From Harmothoe impar (lineage: Eukaryota; Annelida; Polychaeta; Phyllodocida; Polynoidae), in assembly GCA_947462335.1 (NCBI GenBank), contig OX381715.1:44733472-44797471 (forward strand): DNA of 64,000 bases, written 5' to 3'. Position numbers and translations under genes: made by a program. The notes beneath the pieces were generated by a model. That model was not told where the DNA came from, ran no database searches, and worked only from the letters and a program-made list of their open reading frames with translations. Positions 1-10,660 of the stretch are shown piece by piece (the first letter of the stretch is position 1; each line of letters opens with the position of its first letter).

Positions 1-1
1 G

Positions 2-1612
2 CCCTGCAGATTTGCCCATTTCTTGTTTGGCCAGGGCAATGTTTTGCCCCATGACCCTGAAATGGCCGATTTTATTTGGCAGGGAGTTGTAAACGGTTTC
101 AAAATTGTTGACAATAATTGTGAAACCGAGTATTTTTGTAAAAATTATAACTCTATTCTCGAGGAAAATTTTTACTCAGAAATGTGTGACCTAGTTCAGC
201 AAGAGACCCAGGCAGGGTTAGTGACTCAGACAAAAATGAGACCTAGATGTGTCCATGCTTTAGGTGGGATTTCTAAATCGAATGGTAAACTTAGGCCTAT
301 TACAGATTGTAGCATGCCAGAAAAGAAGGCTATAAATAATTTTATGCAGCAAACTTATAAGCCATTTACTTATAATTCAGTTAGCACTGCTGTAAAACTT
401 TTGGATCAAGGTGATCACATGGCTGTTATAGATTTGAAATCAGCCTATAGAACAGTGAATGTGTATGCCCCTCACTGTACCTTTCAGGGTTTCAGATGGA
501 ATTTTGGTTCGGGTTATGAAAATTATGAGAACAACAGGCTATCATTCGGTCTGAGGTGTGCGCCTTATATTTTCAACCAGATATCTGAATTTATAGTGTT
601 GGTGGGTAGAGTATATGGAGTTGGTAAGGTGGTGAATTACCTTGACGATTTCTTGATAATTTGTGACTCTGAGCTGGAGTGTCTTCGCCAGCGAGACCTT
701 TTAATAGAGGTAATGGAATTTTTGGGGTTTAATGTGGCTTTTAATAAAGTCACTTCTCCATGTACTACTACCACTTTTTTAGGGATTACAATAGATTCGG
801 TTAATATGGAACTAACCCTGCCAGAGGAGAAGCTGTTTAAGCTTAATAACGCCTTAGAAGAGTGTATTGGTCAGTCTCATGCTACCAAGAAACAATTGCA
901 AAGCATTGGTGGGTTAATGAGTTTCTGCTCGTCGGTGGTCAGGGGTGGAAGAACTTTTAGTAGGCGCCTCTTTGACTTGTGTGCCAGAGCAAAAGATAAA
1001 GGTTCAATCTTTTTATGTGAAGAAACTAGGAAAGACCTACAGTGGTGGAAACGCTTCTGCAGGTATTTTAATTGTAATTCTTTAATTCCGAAAGATATGA
1101 CAGAATGTCCAATCGTCTCTGATGCTTCAACCAAGGGCTTTGGAGCCTGGTCGGGTACAGATTTCATATATGGTGTGTGGGAAAAAGAATTTTTTCTTAC
1201 TACTGATTGCAATCATAGAGTTCTTCCACCCTTGTTAGACAGACTTGACGTTCATGAAGGCAATATAAATGTGTATGAGTTGTGGCCGGTAGTGCTTGGT
1301 TTGAAGCGCTGGGCCGAAAAGTATGCAAACTCTAGAATTCATTTCATTACCGACAACATGCAGGTCTTAGCTAACCTTAATTCTGGGAGAAGCAAAAATC
1401 ATCTCAGTATGGAATGGCTTAGAGAAATATTCTGGATATGTTTCATATATAACATAGACATTTTCGCTACTTATATTAAATCTGAGGATAATATATTAGC
1501 TGATCAATTATCTAGGCTACCGTATAAGGGTTATATTAATTTGTGTAATAAATCCTTAGCCTTGAATAACATGTGCTGTGTGTCTTTACAGGAAACCTTT
1601 TGTCCCAGCTGA
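2..1612 (+). CDS. Reverse transcriptase-RNase H polyprotein of a YR retrotransposon (5' partial)
   Basis: The frame is open from base 2 and runs out of the window, so the true start is not visible. About 537 codons are present. The RT fingers and palm include VIDLKSAYR near residue 145 and the catalytic box YLDDF near residue 215. An RNase H domain follows, with SDAST near residue 371, an ELWP glutamate near 427, and ITDN near 450. The product copies the element RNA into cDNA and degrades the RNA template. The stop overlaps the recombinase ATG in a TGATG arrangement, so the two proteins may be made by termination-reinitiation. The RT is of the DIRS/Ngaro type rather than Gypsy type, judged from the linked recombinase. 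No key residue appears lost. Confidence 0.9.
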   Translation, partial: PCRFAHFLFGQGNVLPHDPEMADFIWQGVVNGFKIVDNNCETEYFCKNYNSILEENFYSEMCDLVQQETQAGLVTQTKMRPRCVHALGGISKSNGKLRPITDCSMPEKKAINNFMQQTYKPFTYNSVSTAVKLLDQGDHMAVIDLKSAYRTVNVYAPHCTFQGFRWNFGSGYENYENNRLSFGLRCAPYIFNQISEFIVLVGRVYGVGKVVNYLDDFLIICDSELECLRQRDLLIEVMEFLGFNVAFNKVTSPCTTTTFLGITIDSVNMELTLPEEKLFKLNNALEECIGQSHATKKQLQSIGGLMSFCSSVVRGGRTFSRRLFDLCARAKDKGSIFLCEETRKDLQWWKRFCRYFNCNSLIPKDMTECPIVSDASTKGFGAWSGTDFIYGVWEKEFFLTTDCNHRVLPPLLDRLDVHEGNINVYELWPVVLGLKRWAEKYANSRIHFITDNMQVLANLNSGRSKNHLSMEWLREIFWICFIYNIDIFATYIKSEDNILADQLSRLPYKGYINLCNKSLALNNMCCVSLQETFCPS

Positions 1613-2517
1613 TGAATGAACAGCAGAAACTTTTGGATGCTAGTCTGGCAGATACAACCAAACTGACACGAGCAGCTCAATTAAGGAGGTATAATAATTT
1701 TTGTAAATTATTTCATTTGAAGGAGTTTCCTTGCTCTTCAATTCAAGCTCGGATGTATGCTACTTATTTATCCTCCAGAGTAAAACCCGTGTCAGTACGT
1801 AATTATCTCTCTGCTGTTTGGTATCAGTGTAAAATATTAGGTTTCTCAGATTTTTCTATGTGTTTTTTGCTGAAACAACTTTTAAATGGGATTGATAGGA
1901 CTTATGCTTGCTTTAATAGTCCTTCAAGGTATCCTTTATCAGTCATTGAGTTATTGGCTATGTTTAAATTTCTAAACATGCAAAATTCTGAACACAAGTC
2001 GTTTTGGCTTGCAGTGTTGCTGTGCTTCAGGGGCCTTCTGCGGAAATGTCACGTGACCAATACCAGACATTCCTTGACATGTGGGGACATAGATGTATCT
2101 TCGTCCCATGTCACCCTAAAAATTAGGTCTTCTAAAACAGACCAATTAGGTAAATCTCCTTTTAAAATTTTTCTCCACAACATCCCGGGTTCTCCCCTTT
2201 GTGTGAGAAAATTGCTAATTGATTCTATTCGAAATTCTCATAGAAGCTCAGACTTAGTGCATTTGCACTACAATGCCTTTAACTCAAGACTGAAGGATTT
2301 GTCTAAAAGATTGGGCTTGCCTGTCGACAGGATAAGTACCCATTCTTTGAGACATGGGGGGGCTTCTCTTTTGAGGTCCTTGAATGTACCACTGGATTCT
2401 ATCAGGGTACTAGGCAACTGGAAATCCAGTGCTATTTACCGGTACTTGCATGATTCTGATTCAGAATTGTGGTTGATTGATTATGTACCTGTGAAGTATT
2501 TTTCATCTTTAATGTAA
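1612..2517 (+). CDS. Tyrosine recombinase of YR retrotransposon
   Basis: This 301-residue frame starts at the ATG embedded in TGATG. The same frame also opens upstream at non-ATG codons, so the ATG at 1612 is the natural start. The N-terminal half is helical, as in core-binding domains of phage-type integrases. The C-terminal half carries the catalytic set: an arginine in LLRK, HSLRHGG, the GNWKS tryptophan, and a tyrosine in IYRYL near the end. The enzyme would recombine circular cDNA with genomic DNA without target duplication. It lies directly downstream of RT-RNase H and 33 bases before the terminal repeats. The frame is intact. Confidence 0.9.
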   Translation: MNEQQKLLDASLADTTKLTRAAQLRRYNNFCKLFHLKEFPCSSIQARMYATYLSSRVKPVSVRNYLSAVWYQCKILGFSDFSMCFLLKQLLNGIDRTYACFNSPSRYPLSVIELLAMFKFLNMQNSEHKSFWLAVLLCFRGLLRKCHVTNTRHSLTCGDIDVSSSHVTLKIRSSKTDQLGKSPFKIFLHNIPGSPLCVRKLLIDSIRNSHRSSDLVHLHYNAFNSRLKDLSKRLGLPVDRISTHSLRHGGASLLRSLNVPLDSIRVLGNWKSSAIYRYLHDSDSELWLIDYVPVKYFSSLM

Positions 2518-2550
2518 TTATTGCATTATTACATTGTGGTTGGTGTGTTG

Positions 2551-4372
2551 TTGGCCTGGTAATATCTGATACTTGACACCAAACTCACTGACTTCTCAAT
2601 TTGTTCACATGTATATACTCATAGTAATTATATACTCAGAATAATTATATTAATATATAATATATTGTTATTATAATATCAACAGATTATTATATTGTTG
2701 TAAACTATATACCTCCGCTTGGGTAGAAACAAGAATCCTTTATAGGCTGATTAATATATTCGTCAAGTTAACGTACATGTATGACATTTTCTAGTTACCG
2801 GTAGTAACTATGGTAACTCGTTTATATTTGTCTAATATAATCCAAAGCCCACAGCAACTATTTATAGGACAGATCAACGCGGTTGAATCCAAGTATAAAT
2901 AAGCGAGTGGGCGTGGCCGTGGTTCCTGAGCAGCTCACCAGAGGGCGCCCCAGACTGACCTGATTTATGAGCAGCTCTCTGATTGGCTGGGAGTGGCTCA
3001 ATAACAATGCGTCTGATTGGCTGCAGCTCGGGAACCATGGTCACTTCTTCTTGTTGGGCCCATACTATAAATGGGCAGTTTCATGGTTTCATGGCCAGTG
3101 GCCTTTGAATCTCCAGACCGTTCACACCTGTTCACTAATTTTAAATTTTATTTTTAATCTTAAGATTAGAATACAGGTGCTGTTGTAAACGCTATTATTA
3201 TATAAAAATAGGTTTTTGTGGGAATTTTTTACCCAATGGTATCGTTATTGCGTAATAAAGTAGGCTATATTGGCCTGGTAATATCTGATACTTGACACCA
3301 AACTCACTGACTTCTCAATTTGTTCACATGTATATACTCATAGTAATTATATACTCAGAATAATTATATTAATATATAATATATTGTTACTATTACTCAG
3401 AATTAATATATAATATATTGTTATTATAATATCAACAGATTATTATATTGTTGTAAACTATATACCTCCGCTTGGGTAGAAACAAGAATCCTTTATAGGC
3501 TGATTAATATATTCGTCAAGTTAACGTACATGTATGACATTTTCTAGTTACCGGTAGTAACTATGGTAACTCGTTTATATTTGTCTAATATAATCCAAAG
3601 CCCACAGCAACTATTTATAGGACAGATCAACGCGGTTGAATCCAAGTATAAATAAGCGAGTGGGCGTGGCCGTGGTTCCTGAGCAGCTCACCAGAGGGCG
3701 CCCCAGACTGACCTGATTTATGAGCAGCTCTCTGATTGGCTGGGAGTGGCTCAATAACAATGCGTCTGATTGGCTGCAGCTCGGGAACCATGGTCACTTC
3801 TTCTTGTTGGGCCCATACTATAAATGGGCAGTTTCATGGTTTCATGGCCAGTGGCCTTTGAATCTCCAGACCGTTCACACCTGTTCACTAATTTTAAATT
3901 TTATTTTTAATCTTAAGATTAGAATACAGGTGCTGTTGTAAACGCTATTATTATATAAAAATAGGTTTTTGTGGGAATTTTTTACCCAATGGTATCGTTA
4001 TTGCGTAATAAAGTAGGCTATATTGGCCTGGTAATATCTGATACTTGACACCAAACTCACTGACTTCTCAATTTGTTCACATGTATATACTCATAGTAAT
4101 TATATACTCAGAATAATTATATTAATATATAATATATTGTTACTATTACTCAGAATTAATATATAATATATTGTTATTATAATATCAACAGATTATTATA
4201 TTGTTGTAAACTATATACCTCCGCTTGGGTAGAAACAAGAATCCTTTATAGGCTGATTAATATATTCGTCAAGTTAACGTACATGTATGACATTTTCTAG
4301 TTACCGGTAGTAACTATGGTAACTCGTTTATATTTGTCTAATATAATCCAAAGCCCACAGCAACTATTTATA
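2551..4372 (+). repeat. Terminal repeat block, B-A-B-A-B, of the YR element
   Basis: Three direct copies of a unit begin with TTGGCCTGGTAATATCTG at 2551, 3270 and 4023. The first unit is 719 bp and the second 753 bp; the difference is a 34-bp internal duplication in the AT-rich stretch, shared by units 2 and 3. The third unit stops after CAGCAACTATTTATA near 4372. Each full unit splits into a B part (for example 2551-2871) and an A part (2872-3269), so the block reads B-A-B-A-B. YR retrotransposons normally end in B1-A2-B2. An extra B-A copy fits duplication of that block (inference). Identical 73-codon ATG frames at 2967 and 3720 are by-products of the repeat. Confidence 0.85.
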
Positions 4373-4380
4373 TATATTAT

Positions 4381-4915
4381 GTCTAATCTTGTGCTCTTTG
4401 TGGGTGTTACAATGCCCCTTTTTACACAATATGGTACATGTACATTTCTACGTAATTTCTAATTGATCTGCAGTCTATGCAGGAGTTATGTATCATTTCC
4501 AGCCTACTAAATGAAGAAAATGTGTCCATATGGTGATGATTTTGGGTCCTTATGGTGATGCATAATGTTATGGACCTGTCTAATAGATCTGCAGTTTATA
4601 CAGAAGAGATGCATCATTTCCAGCCTACTAAATGAAGAAAATGTGTCCGTATGGTGATGATTTTGGGTCCGTATGGTAATGTGTAATGTTATGGACCTGT
4701 CTAATCTTGTGCTCTTTGTGGGTGTTACAATGCCCCTTTTTACACAATATGGTACATGTACATTTCTACGTAATTTCTAATTGATCTGCAGTCTATGCAG
4801 GAGTTATGTATCATTTCCAGCTTACTAAATGAAGAAAATGTGTCCGTATGGTGATGATTTTGGGTCTGTATGGTCATGCTTAATGTTTTGGACCTGTCTA
4901 ATAGATCTAGGAGAG
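4381..4915 (+). repeat. Higher-order tandem repeat, 318-bp period
   Basis: GTCTAATCTTGTGCTC recurs at 4381 and 4699, a 318-bp offset. Within it, AAATGAAGAAAATGTGTCC recurs at about 4508, 4629 and 4826, giving alternating 121- and 197-bp sub-units. Copies are close to identical apart from small changes. No coding potential. Confidence 0.8.
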
Positions 4916-4963
4916 ATGCATCATTTAAGTCTGCGGTTTACAAAGGATAAGTGTACCTGTTCA

Positions 4964-5023
4964 CTACCTGAGGTACACCTATGGCTACCCAGTGTACCAC
5001 CTAAGGTACACCTATGGCTACCA
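4964..5023 (+). repeat. Short tandem duplication, 33-bp offset
   Basis: Two copies of a segment containing GGTACACCTATGGCTACC lie 33 bp apart, with two or three differences. It is non-coding. Confidence 0.7.
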
Positions 5024-5340
5024 CATCTGAGAACTAAGCATCAGACCATCCCTCGCTCCATATTGCACAGTGTACAGTATTGCCTTTTATAATGACATTT
5101 ATCATAACTGGGGATGGGACAGTGGTGTGGGAAAAAGAAGTGGCCCCTCCTACCCTTTCGAACGGGAGGGGTGCTATTTGTTGCTTTTTTTGTTGTATAC
5201 TCGGAGTGAAGCAAAATCAATCAGAACAAGGAGAAGAAATGGCTTTTTTTATTTTAGAAAAATTAATTAAATGAAGTGTACTGTTGGCGAGAGGTTTGCC
5301 CACACCTGGTGATATGAAAATCCCCCATGTCAAGGGAAGC

Positions 5341-5540
5341 NNNNNNNNNNNNNNNNNNNNNNNNNNNNNNNNNNNNNNNNNNNNNNNNNNNNNNNNNNNN
5401 NNNNNNNNNNNNNNNNNNNNNNNNNNNNNNNNNNNNNNNNNNNNNNNNNNNNNNNNNNNNNNNNNNNNNNNNNNNNNNNNNNNNNNNNNNNNNNNNNNNN
5501 NNNNNNNNNNNNNNNNNNNNNNNNNNNNNNNNNNNNNNNN
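5341..5540. other. Assembly gap (200 N)
   Basis: Exactly 200 N characters, which is probably a nominal size. The right edge falls directly in a GA-rich tract, so the assembler most likely broke on low complexity. Nothing can be said about the missing bases. Confidence 0.98.
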
Positions 5541-6897
5541 GGAGGGAGAGAGGGAGAAGGGAGGGAGGGGGAGAGGGAAGGAGAGGAGGGAGGGAGAAAG
5601 AGAGAGGAAGGGAGATAGAGGAGGAAGGGAGAAGGGAGGGAGAAGGGAGGGAGAGAGGGAGAAGGGAGGAAGGGGGAGAGGGGGGGGAGAAAGAGAGAGG
5701 AAGGGGGATAAAGGAGGAAGGGAGAAGGGAGGAGAAAAGCACAAGAAAAAAGCTAGGGAGGGAGGGAGGGAGGGAGAGGAAGGAAGGAAGGAAGGAAGGA
5801 AAGGAGGGAGGAAAGGAGGGAGGGAGGTGGAAGGGAGAGGAAAGAAGAGAAGGAGGGCAAAAAGAAGGGGGGAGAAGGAGGGAATGGAGGGAGAGAGGAA
5901 GGGAGGGGGAAGGGGAGAGGGAGGGGGAGAGGAGGGAGGTAGAGAGAGGGAGAAGGAAGAGAGAGAGGGAGAAGGGAGGAAGGCAGAAGAGAAGGAGAAG
6001 GGAGGTAGAAGGGAGGGAAGGGTAGAGAGAGGGAGAGGGAAGGAGGAGAAAGGGGGAGGGAAGGAGGGAGGCAATAGGTAGGGAGAGGGTAGGGAGAAGG
6101 GAGGAAGGGGGAGAGGGAGGTGGAGAGGAGGGGGAGAGGGAGGGAGAAGGGGGAGAGAGGAGGGAGGGGAGAGGGGAAGAGGAGGAAGGGAGAAGGGAGG
6201 GGGAGGGAGGGAGGAAGGAGGAGGAGGGGAAGGGAGGGGGAAAGGGGCGAGGGAGGGGGGAGAGGAGGGAGGGAGAGAGAGGGAGAAGGGAGAGAGAGAG
6301 GGAGAAGGAGGATGCAGAGGAGAAGGAGAAGGGAGGGAGAAGGGAAGGAGAAGGGAGGGAGGGGAGAGAGAGGTAGAAGGGGGAGAGGGAGGGGGGAGAG
6401 AGGAGGGAGGGAGAAGGTGGAGAGGAAGGGAGACAGGAGGAAGAGAGAAGGGAGGGAGAAGGGAGGGAGAGAGGGAGGGAGAGAGGGAGAAGGAGGGAGG
6501 GGGAGAGGGAGGGAGAGGAGGGAGGAGAAAGAGAGAGGAAGGGAGATAGAGGAGGAAGGGAGAAGGGAGGGAGAAGGGAGGGAGAGAGGGAGAAGGGAGG
6601 AAGGGGGAGAGGGGGGGGAGAAAGAGAGAGGAAGGGGGATAAAGGAGGAAGGGAGAAGGGAGGGAGAAGAAGGGAAGGAAGGGAGGGAGGGGAGAAAGGG
6701 AGAGGGAAGGAGGAGAGAGAAAGGAGAACAGAGGGAGGGAGGGAGGGAGGGAGGGAGGGAGGGAGGGAGAAGGAGAAAGAGGGGAGGGAGGGAGGGAGAA
6801 GGAGAAGAGGAGGAAGGGAGAAGGGAGTGCGAGGGAGGGAGGAAGGAAGGAGGAGGAGGGGAAGGAGAGGGAGGAAGGAAGGAAGGAAGGAAGGAAA
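5541..6897 (+). repeat. Long GA-rich (GGGA/GGAA) purine tract
   Basis: About 1.36 kb is almost purely A and G on the plus strand, built from GGGAGG, GAGAGA and GGAAGGAA motifs with no fixed long period. Local blocks are duplicated: a segment near 5590-5740 recurs near 6540-6660. All long open frames here, on either strand, are low-complexity artefacts. Pure polypurine runs can form triplex or H-DNA, which may explain the adjoining gap. Confidence 0.95.
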
Positions 6898-7046
6898 TTG
6901 GGAAGGAGAGAGACATGGACATCCTATTTGTTGGATGACCGTTTAGTTACTGGTGAGACAAGGGCGCAAAGCGGTCATCCTTTGTAATATGCATGACCAC
7001 ACTGTCCGGTCATCCTACCTCTAAAGGACCACCATATACTGCCTAG

Positions 7047-7312
7047 GTGCCCCAGCTGCCCACCCCTGCCTCCAGCTGCCCACCCCTGCCCCTGCTACCC
7101 ACCCCTGCCTCCAGCTGCCCACCCCTGCCCCTGCTACCCACCCCTGCCCCCAGCTGCCCACCCCTGCCCCTGCTACCCACCCCCACCCCCAGCTGCCCAC
7201 CCCTGCCCCTGCTACCCACCCCTGCCTCCAGCTGCCCACCCCTGCCCCTGCTACCCACCCCTGCCTCCAGCTGCCCACCCCTGCCCCTGCTACCCACCCC
7301 TACCCCCAGCTT
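7047..7312 (+). repeat. 39-bp minisatellite, C-rich
   Basis: CAGCTGCCCACCCC recurs every 39 bases (7073, 7112, 7151 and so on) and decays towards 7450. Because 39 is a multiple of three, several frames stay open through the array. These frames are not genes. Outside the array, GGATGACCG at 6934 and CGGTCATCC near 6992 form a short inverted pair. Confidence 0.9.
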
Positions 7313-7449
7313 CCCAGTCCTGCCCCTGCTGCCCAGCCCCCCCCCCCCTGCTACCCACCCCCACCCCCGGCTGCCCTCCCCTGCCCCTGCTATCCAACCC
7401 CACCCCTGGCTCCAAAGGCCCGCCCCTGCTACAACCCCCGCCCGCAGCC

Positions 7450-7866
7450 ACTGCTCCCCGCCCCAGGGTGGTCATCCTGTTTACAGGATGCCCAGTGGTA
7501 TGCTGGCGATCAGTCTGTCAATTGGGCATCCTGTAATAAAGGGATGCCCAAAGCTAAAGGGCATACCTATTTTATTGGATGAACACTATTGAGGCGGCTA
7601 TAAGTCGTTTATAAGTCTTTAGTTTTGGGTAACACATTTGTGAATTCGTACCAACCATATTTCCCTGGAGCAAAATGCCATCATATTACCATTAAAAGTC
7701 GCCGATGCCTCATAATATTGCCGTAAATAACAGAGTGAGGCTCAGGTGGCTTCCCAGAAATAGCCTCAACCTTTCCGGGAATGGCAACCTTATAAGCAAG
7801 CTGCAGCAGGGTGGGATGACAGAGGTGTTAGGTTACATCGGATGAGGCGGCTATGGCAAGAGGTAT
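7450..7866. other. No gene found
   Basis: This is unique-looking sequence with short echoes. GAGGCGGCTAT occurs near 7590 and again near 7846, and paired GGATGCCC/GGGCATCC motifs occur near 7486-7550. I see no coding or RNA feature. Confidence 0.5.
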
Positions 7867-9862
7867 GTTCATCCTCGATATCGGAGTTTCTGATTATATA
7901 ATTCCGATAATAGAGTTTAAAACTTCGATATCACCGATAGAAACTCCGATATCACAGTTTCTGTCCATGTTATTCAAATCAAACATCTAGTTGTTTAAAT
8001 TGAAAAACTATAGTTGTTACAATCGGGGAAAACCAGTATGAAACTCCATTTTCAAATGATGATAATGTTCCTATGATCTGAAAATGTAGTTCTGATAACC
8101 GAAACTGGAGCTCTAAAATTTTGATATTGAAGTTTTAAACTCTGATATCAGAATCTTTTACTCCAATAGTTCATTACTCTGATCTGCAATACTGACGTTT
8201 TAGGAAACTCCATTTTCGAGGTGAAAGGGGGAGTTGTAGAACCGTGATGTGTATCAAAAACGTGATGTGTATTAACTACACATCACGGTTGAGCATGTAA
8301 ACATGATGTGCCACATTGAATGTGTATAAAGAAAACTGATGTGTAGTAGCCACCCAACCGTGATGTGTCGTAACTAACGTGATGTGCAGTAACCCAAGGC
8401 AACTTGCAGTAACCCAGTGGGCACAAAATTCAGTTCAATGTTGAATCAACGTTGAAACAACATTGAATCAACATTGTCAACCAGTTTTGAATGTTGATTC
8501 AATGTTTTGTGCCCACTGGGAAGGCACCTGCAACCGTCATCTGTATTAGTAAATGTTATCTGTATCAAACAACATCATCTGTATGATGCTAATCAACATT
8601 GACTATGACTATGTAGGGCTCTCGCAAGTATAGGTCATGGTAGGTCACAGAGTGGTAAATCTGGCCAGAAAAGTCTTTAAAAAAATCCCCAATGAAATAA
8701 AATTTCCCTTAAATGGACAATTTGATGAGAAAAATGTTCTTAAAAGTCGAATTTCAATAAATCTGAGTCTTTTTCTCAAATTGACCAGTTTTTAGAAAAG
8801 TTTACTTTTTTTTGTGACTTTTGACGATTTGCTCATCAAAGTGGCAATTTTTGGGAAACTCGATTTCCCCTTTCCCTTTTGCCATATTGGGGGATGAAGC
8901 AATTTCTCTAGAAGGGTTGAAATTAAGCCCCCCCCCGGGCCCCCACCTGGTCATGGCGCTGAAACCTTTTTTTAACCCCCCCCCCCCCCCAAATCGACCA
9001 CCATGTACCTCTGCTGTCTATATCTGTCAGTACATGCAATTCAATCAGGAAGAGAACAGGTTTGATAAAGATAACGTCAGTGTGTTGCTAAGTTCAATTG
9101 TTTATACCCTATTAACCTCTATACTTATATACTTATTACATTGGTGGCAAGCTTCAGTTCAGTGGACTATTGCAAAGCCTTTTTTTCACATTTGAGTGCC
9201 TACATCTTGTCAATACAATTAATTAATTGACAGCTGGTAGGTTCAGTGCCTTCAGTGGACTGGCAGCTTATTCCAATTCAATCCTAACTAATATATTCCT
9301 TACATTCGTTTTGATTACATATTCAATATAAGGGTAATCATTCATAACTATCTGCTTTGGTTGGGCTCCTATAATGTATACATGTATACCCCGGTCTTGT
9401 AATATTGAAGTAAATACTTCACATAGTCACAAACTCGTGGGACACTTTAGTACTCATAAGAAGAATGTTGCATATTTGTATATAATGATAATTTATTTCA
9501 GCCCTGCCCAGTTGCGCTAGATAATCAATTGTTATGATATTAGTGCTAAGGATTAACTGGTATTTATGAACATAGCTTGTGACATGTCCTTTCAAAAATC
9601 GTAATACCTTTTATGGACACTGTTTACATGACTAACAAATAAACGTATTTGACCATGTGGATGTCATATGAAGAAATTTAAAAAAAAACATATAACGGCA
9701 TATTGATACACATAACCCGATACAGATAACGTTTTTTTAATACATATCACGTTTGGATGGTTAGCCATCACGGTTCTAAGGGAGTTTATAAAAAAAACAC
9801 TAGCTATTATAAAAACAACAACTAGTTATTCAAATACTGAAACTTCAATATCGAGGGTGAAC
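7867..9862. mobile_element. Putative inverted-repeat (foldback-type) element
   Basis: The left end GTTCATCCTCGATATCGGAG at 7867 matches the reverse complement of the right end (GTTCACCCTCGATATTGAAG, ending at 9862). Further in, both arms carry ACCGTGATGTG-like and GATACACAT-like runs in inverted orientation (about 8234-8290 and 9700-9775). The interior has no transposase-like frame. No clear target duplication is seen, so the exact ends are uncertain. A 108-bp MITE lies inside at 8413-8520. Confidence 0.5.
8413..8520. mobile_element. 108-bp palindromic MITE (CCCAGTGGGCAC ends), copy 1
   Basis: It begins CCCAGTGGGCACAAAA and ends TTTTGTGCCCACTGGG, a 16-bp perfect terminal inverted repeat. The interior is made of TTGAATCAACATTG-like palindromic blocks. 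The length is identical to the copy at 62791-62898, and a decayed relative lies at 60383. It is non-coding and would need a transposase supplied in trans. Confidence 0.88.
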
Positions 9863-10256
9863 AACTGGCTTGCCACAGGCTGCCATGCATCCATGGGAGC
9901 CTGAGCAAAAGGGGACAGTACGCCACCGTTGACGTCAGACTGCCTTTGTATTCATACAACATACTGCGCAGTGATGAATGTAGACACAATGATCCTAATG
10001 TAGATGGAGTTGTATCACTGCAGTTAATTTTTTCCTGAGTATTCAATGTTTTGTCCTTTTACGACACAGTGCAGAAGCCAGCATTATTTACCAATTATAT
10101 GTAAACACAAGGGCGGTAAAATATACTGAAAGTTGGGGGGAGGGGGAAACAGGATATAAATTTTCGCTTATTTTGTCCACTTGCTTAGATAAGTATGATC
10201 TTTCAAACAAAAATTGCACCCGGGAAGGAGAGGAATAAATTAATGAAATGGTCAGC
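9863..10256. other. No gene found
   Basis: The short open frames here show no domain, codon or conservation signal. I see nothing assignable. Confidence 0.5.
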
Positions 10257-10660
10257 TTAAAGATGAAAGCCCCTATCCCCCCCCCCCAAATTGAAAACAG
10301 ATTGATGCCTCCTAAAGAAATTACAGATGGTTCCTTAAATGATATAGAATCCATTGGGAAAGAAATTGGGATACCCATGGTATTCTTTATACTGGGATGG
10401 CTAATGCAAGGGGTTACATATTTTCCTCATTTTTCTAATTTCTGGAAGAAACCATTAAAAACCATATATTGTCCACCAAAATATTTTGTAAAAACCATGG
10501 ATATGTGATGTATCTATACTAAGGAACAGGGATAAGAATAAAGGACATACACTTATTGAATCTGATATCTAAGTAGGAAAAACTGACTCATATTTTATTT
10601 CTTGGAATTTTAATATGGTGAAGATTATGGCCATAACTTGGTATTTAGCAAAAATAAGGT
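10257..10660 (+). repeat. Dispersed repeat, copy 1 (second copy at 60980-61445)
   Basis: The segment aligns by eye with 60980-61445 in the same orientation over about 400 bases. Shared anchors include AACCATGGATATGTGATGTA, then CTATACTAAGGAACA, and AAGATTATGGCCATA. Differences are scattered substitutions and small indels. It is non-coding in both copies. The class is unknown; it could be the tail of a DNA transposon or a LINE 3' region. Confidence 0.75.

Larger units (their letters stand above)
1..4372 (+). mobile_element. Tyrosine-recombinase retrotransposon (Ngaro/PAT-like), 5' part outside window
   Basis: Seen: an RT-RNase H frame is followed by a tyrosine recombinase frame, and 33 bases later by a block of long direct repeats ending at about 4372. 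There is no integrase, no LTR and no target duplication. This gene order, with repeats downstream of the recombinase, is typical of YR retrotransposons, which integrate a circular cDNA by recombinase rather than by integrase. I see no adenine methylase-like domain, which favours the Ngaro or PAT groups over DIRS1 proper. The gag and the left terminal repeat must lie before base 1. Both visible frames are free of stops and frameshifts, so this copy is probably young. Confidence 0.85.

Noticed and set aside
2967..3941. Two identical 73-codon ATG frames (2967 and 3720)
   Set aside because: They lie inside tandem copies of the A repeat, so identity reflects duplication, not selection on protein.
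5217..6938. Several long open frames on both strands (up to about 390 codons)
   Set aside because: All are translations of the GA-rich tract or its complement (Glu/Gly/Arg or Pro/Ser/Leu only), and one crosses the N gap.
7021..7592. Overlapping proline/threonine- and glycine-rich frames
   Set aside because: The 39-bp minisatellite period is a multiple of three and keeps frames open without coding.
8413..8520. CRISPR-like repeat or regulatory palindrome
   Set aside because: No spacer structure; the same 108-bp unit with matching termini elsewhere identifies a MITE.
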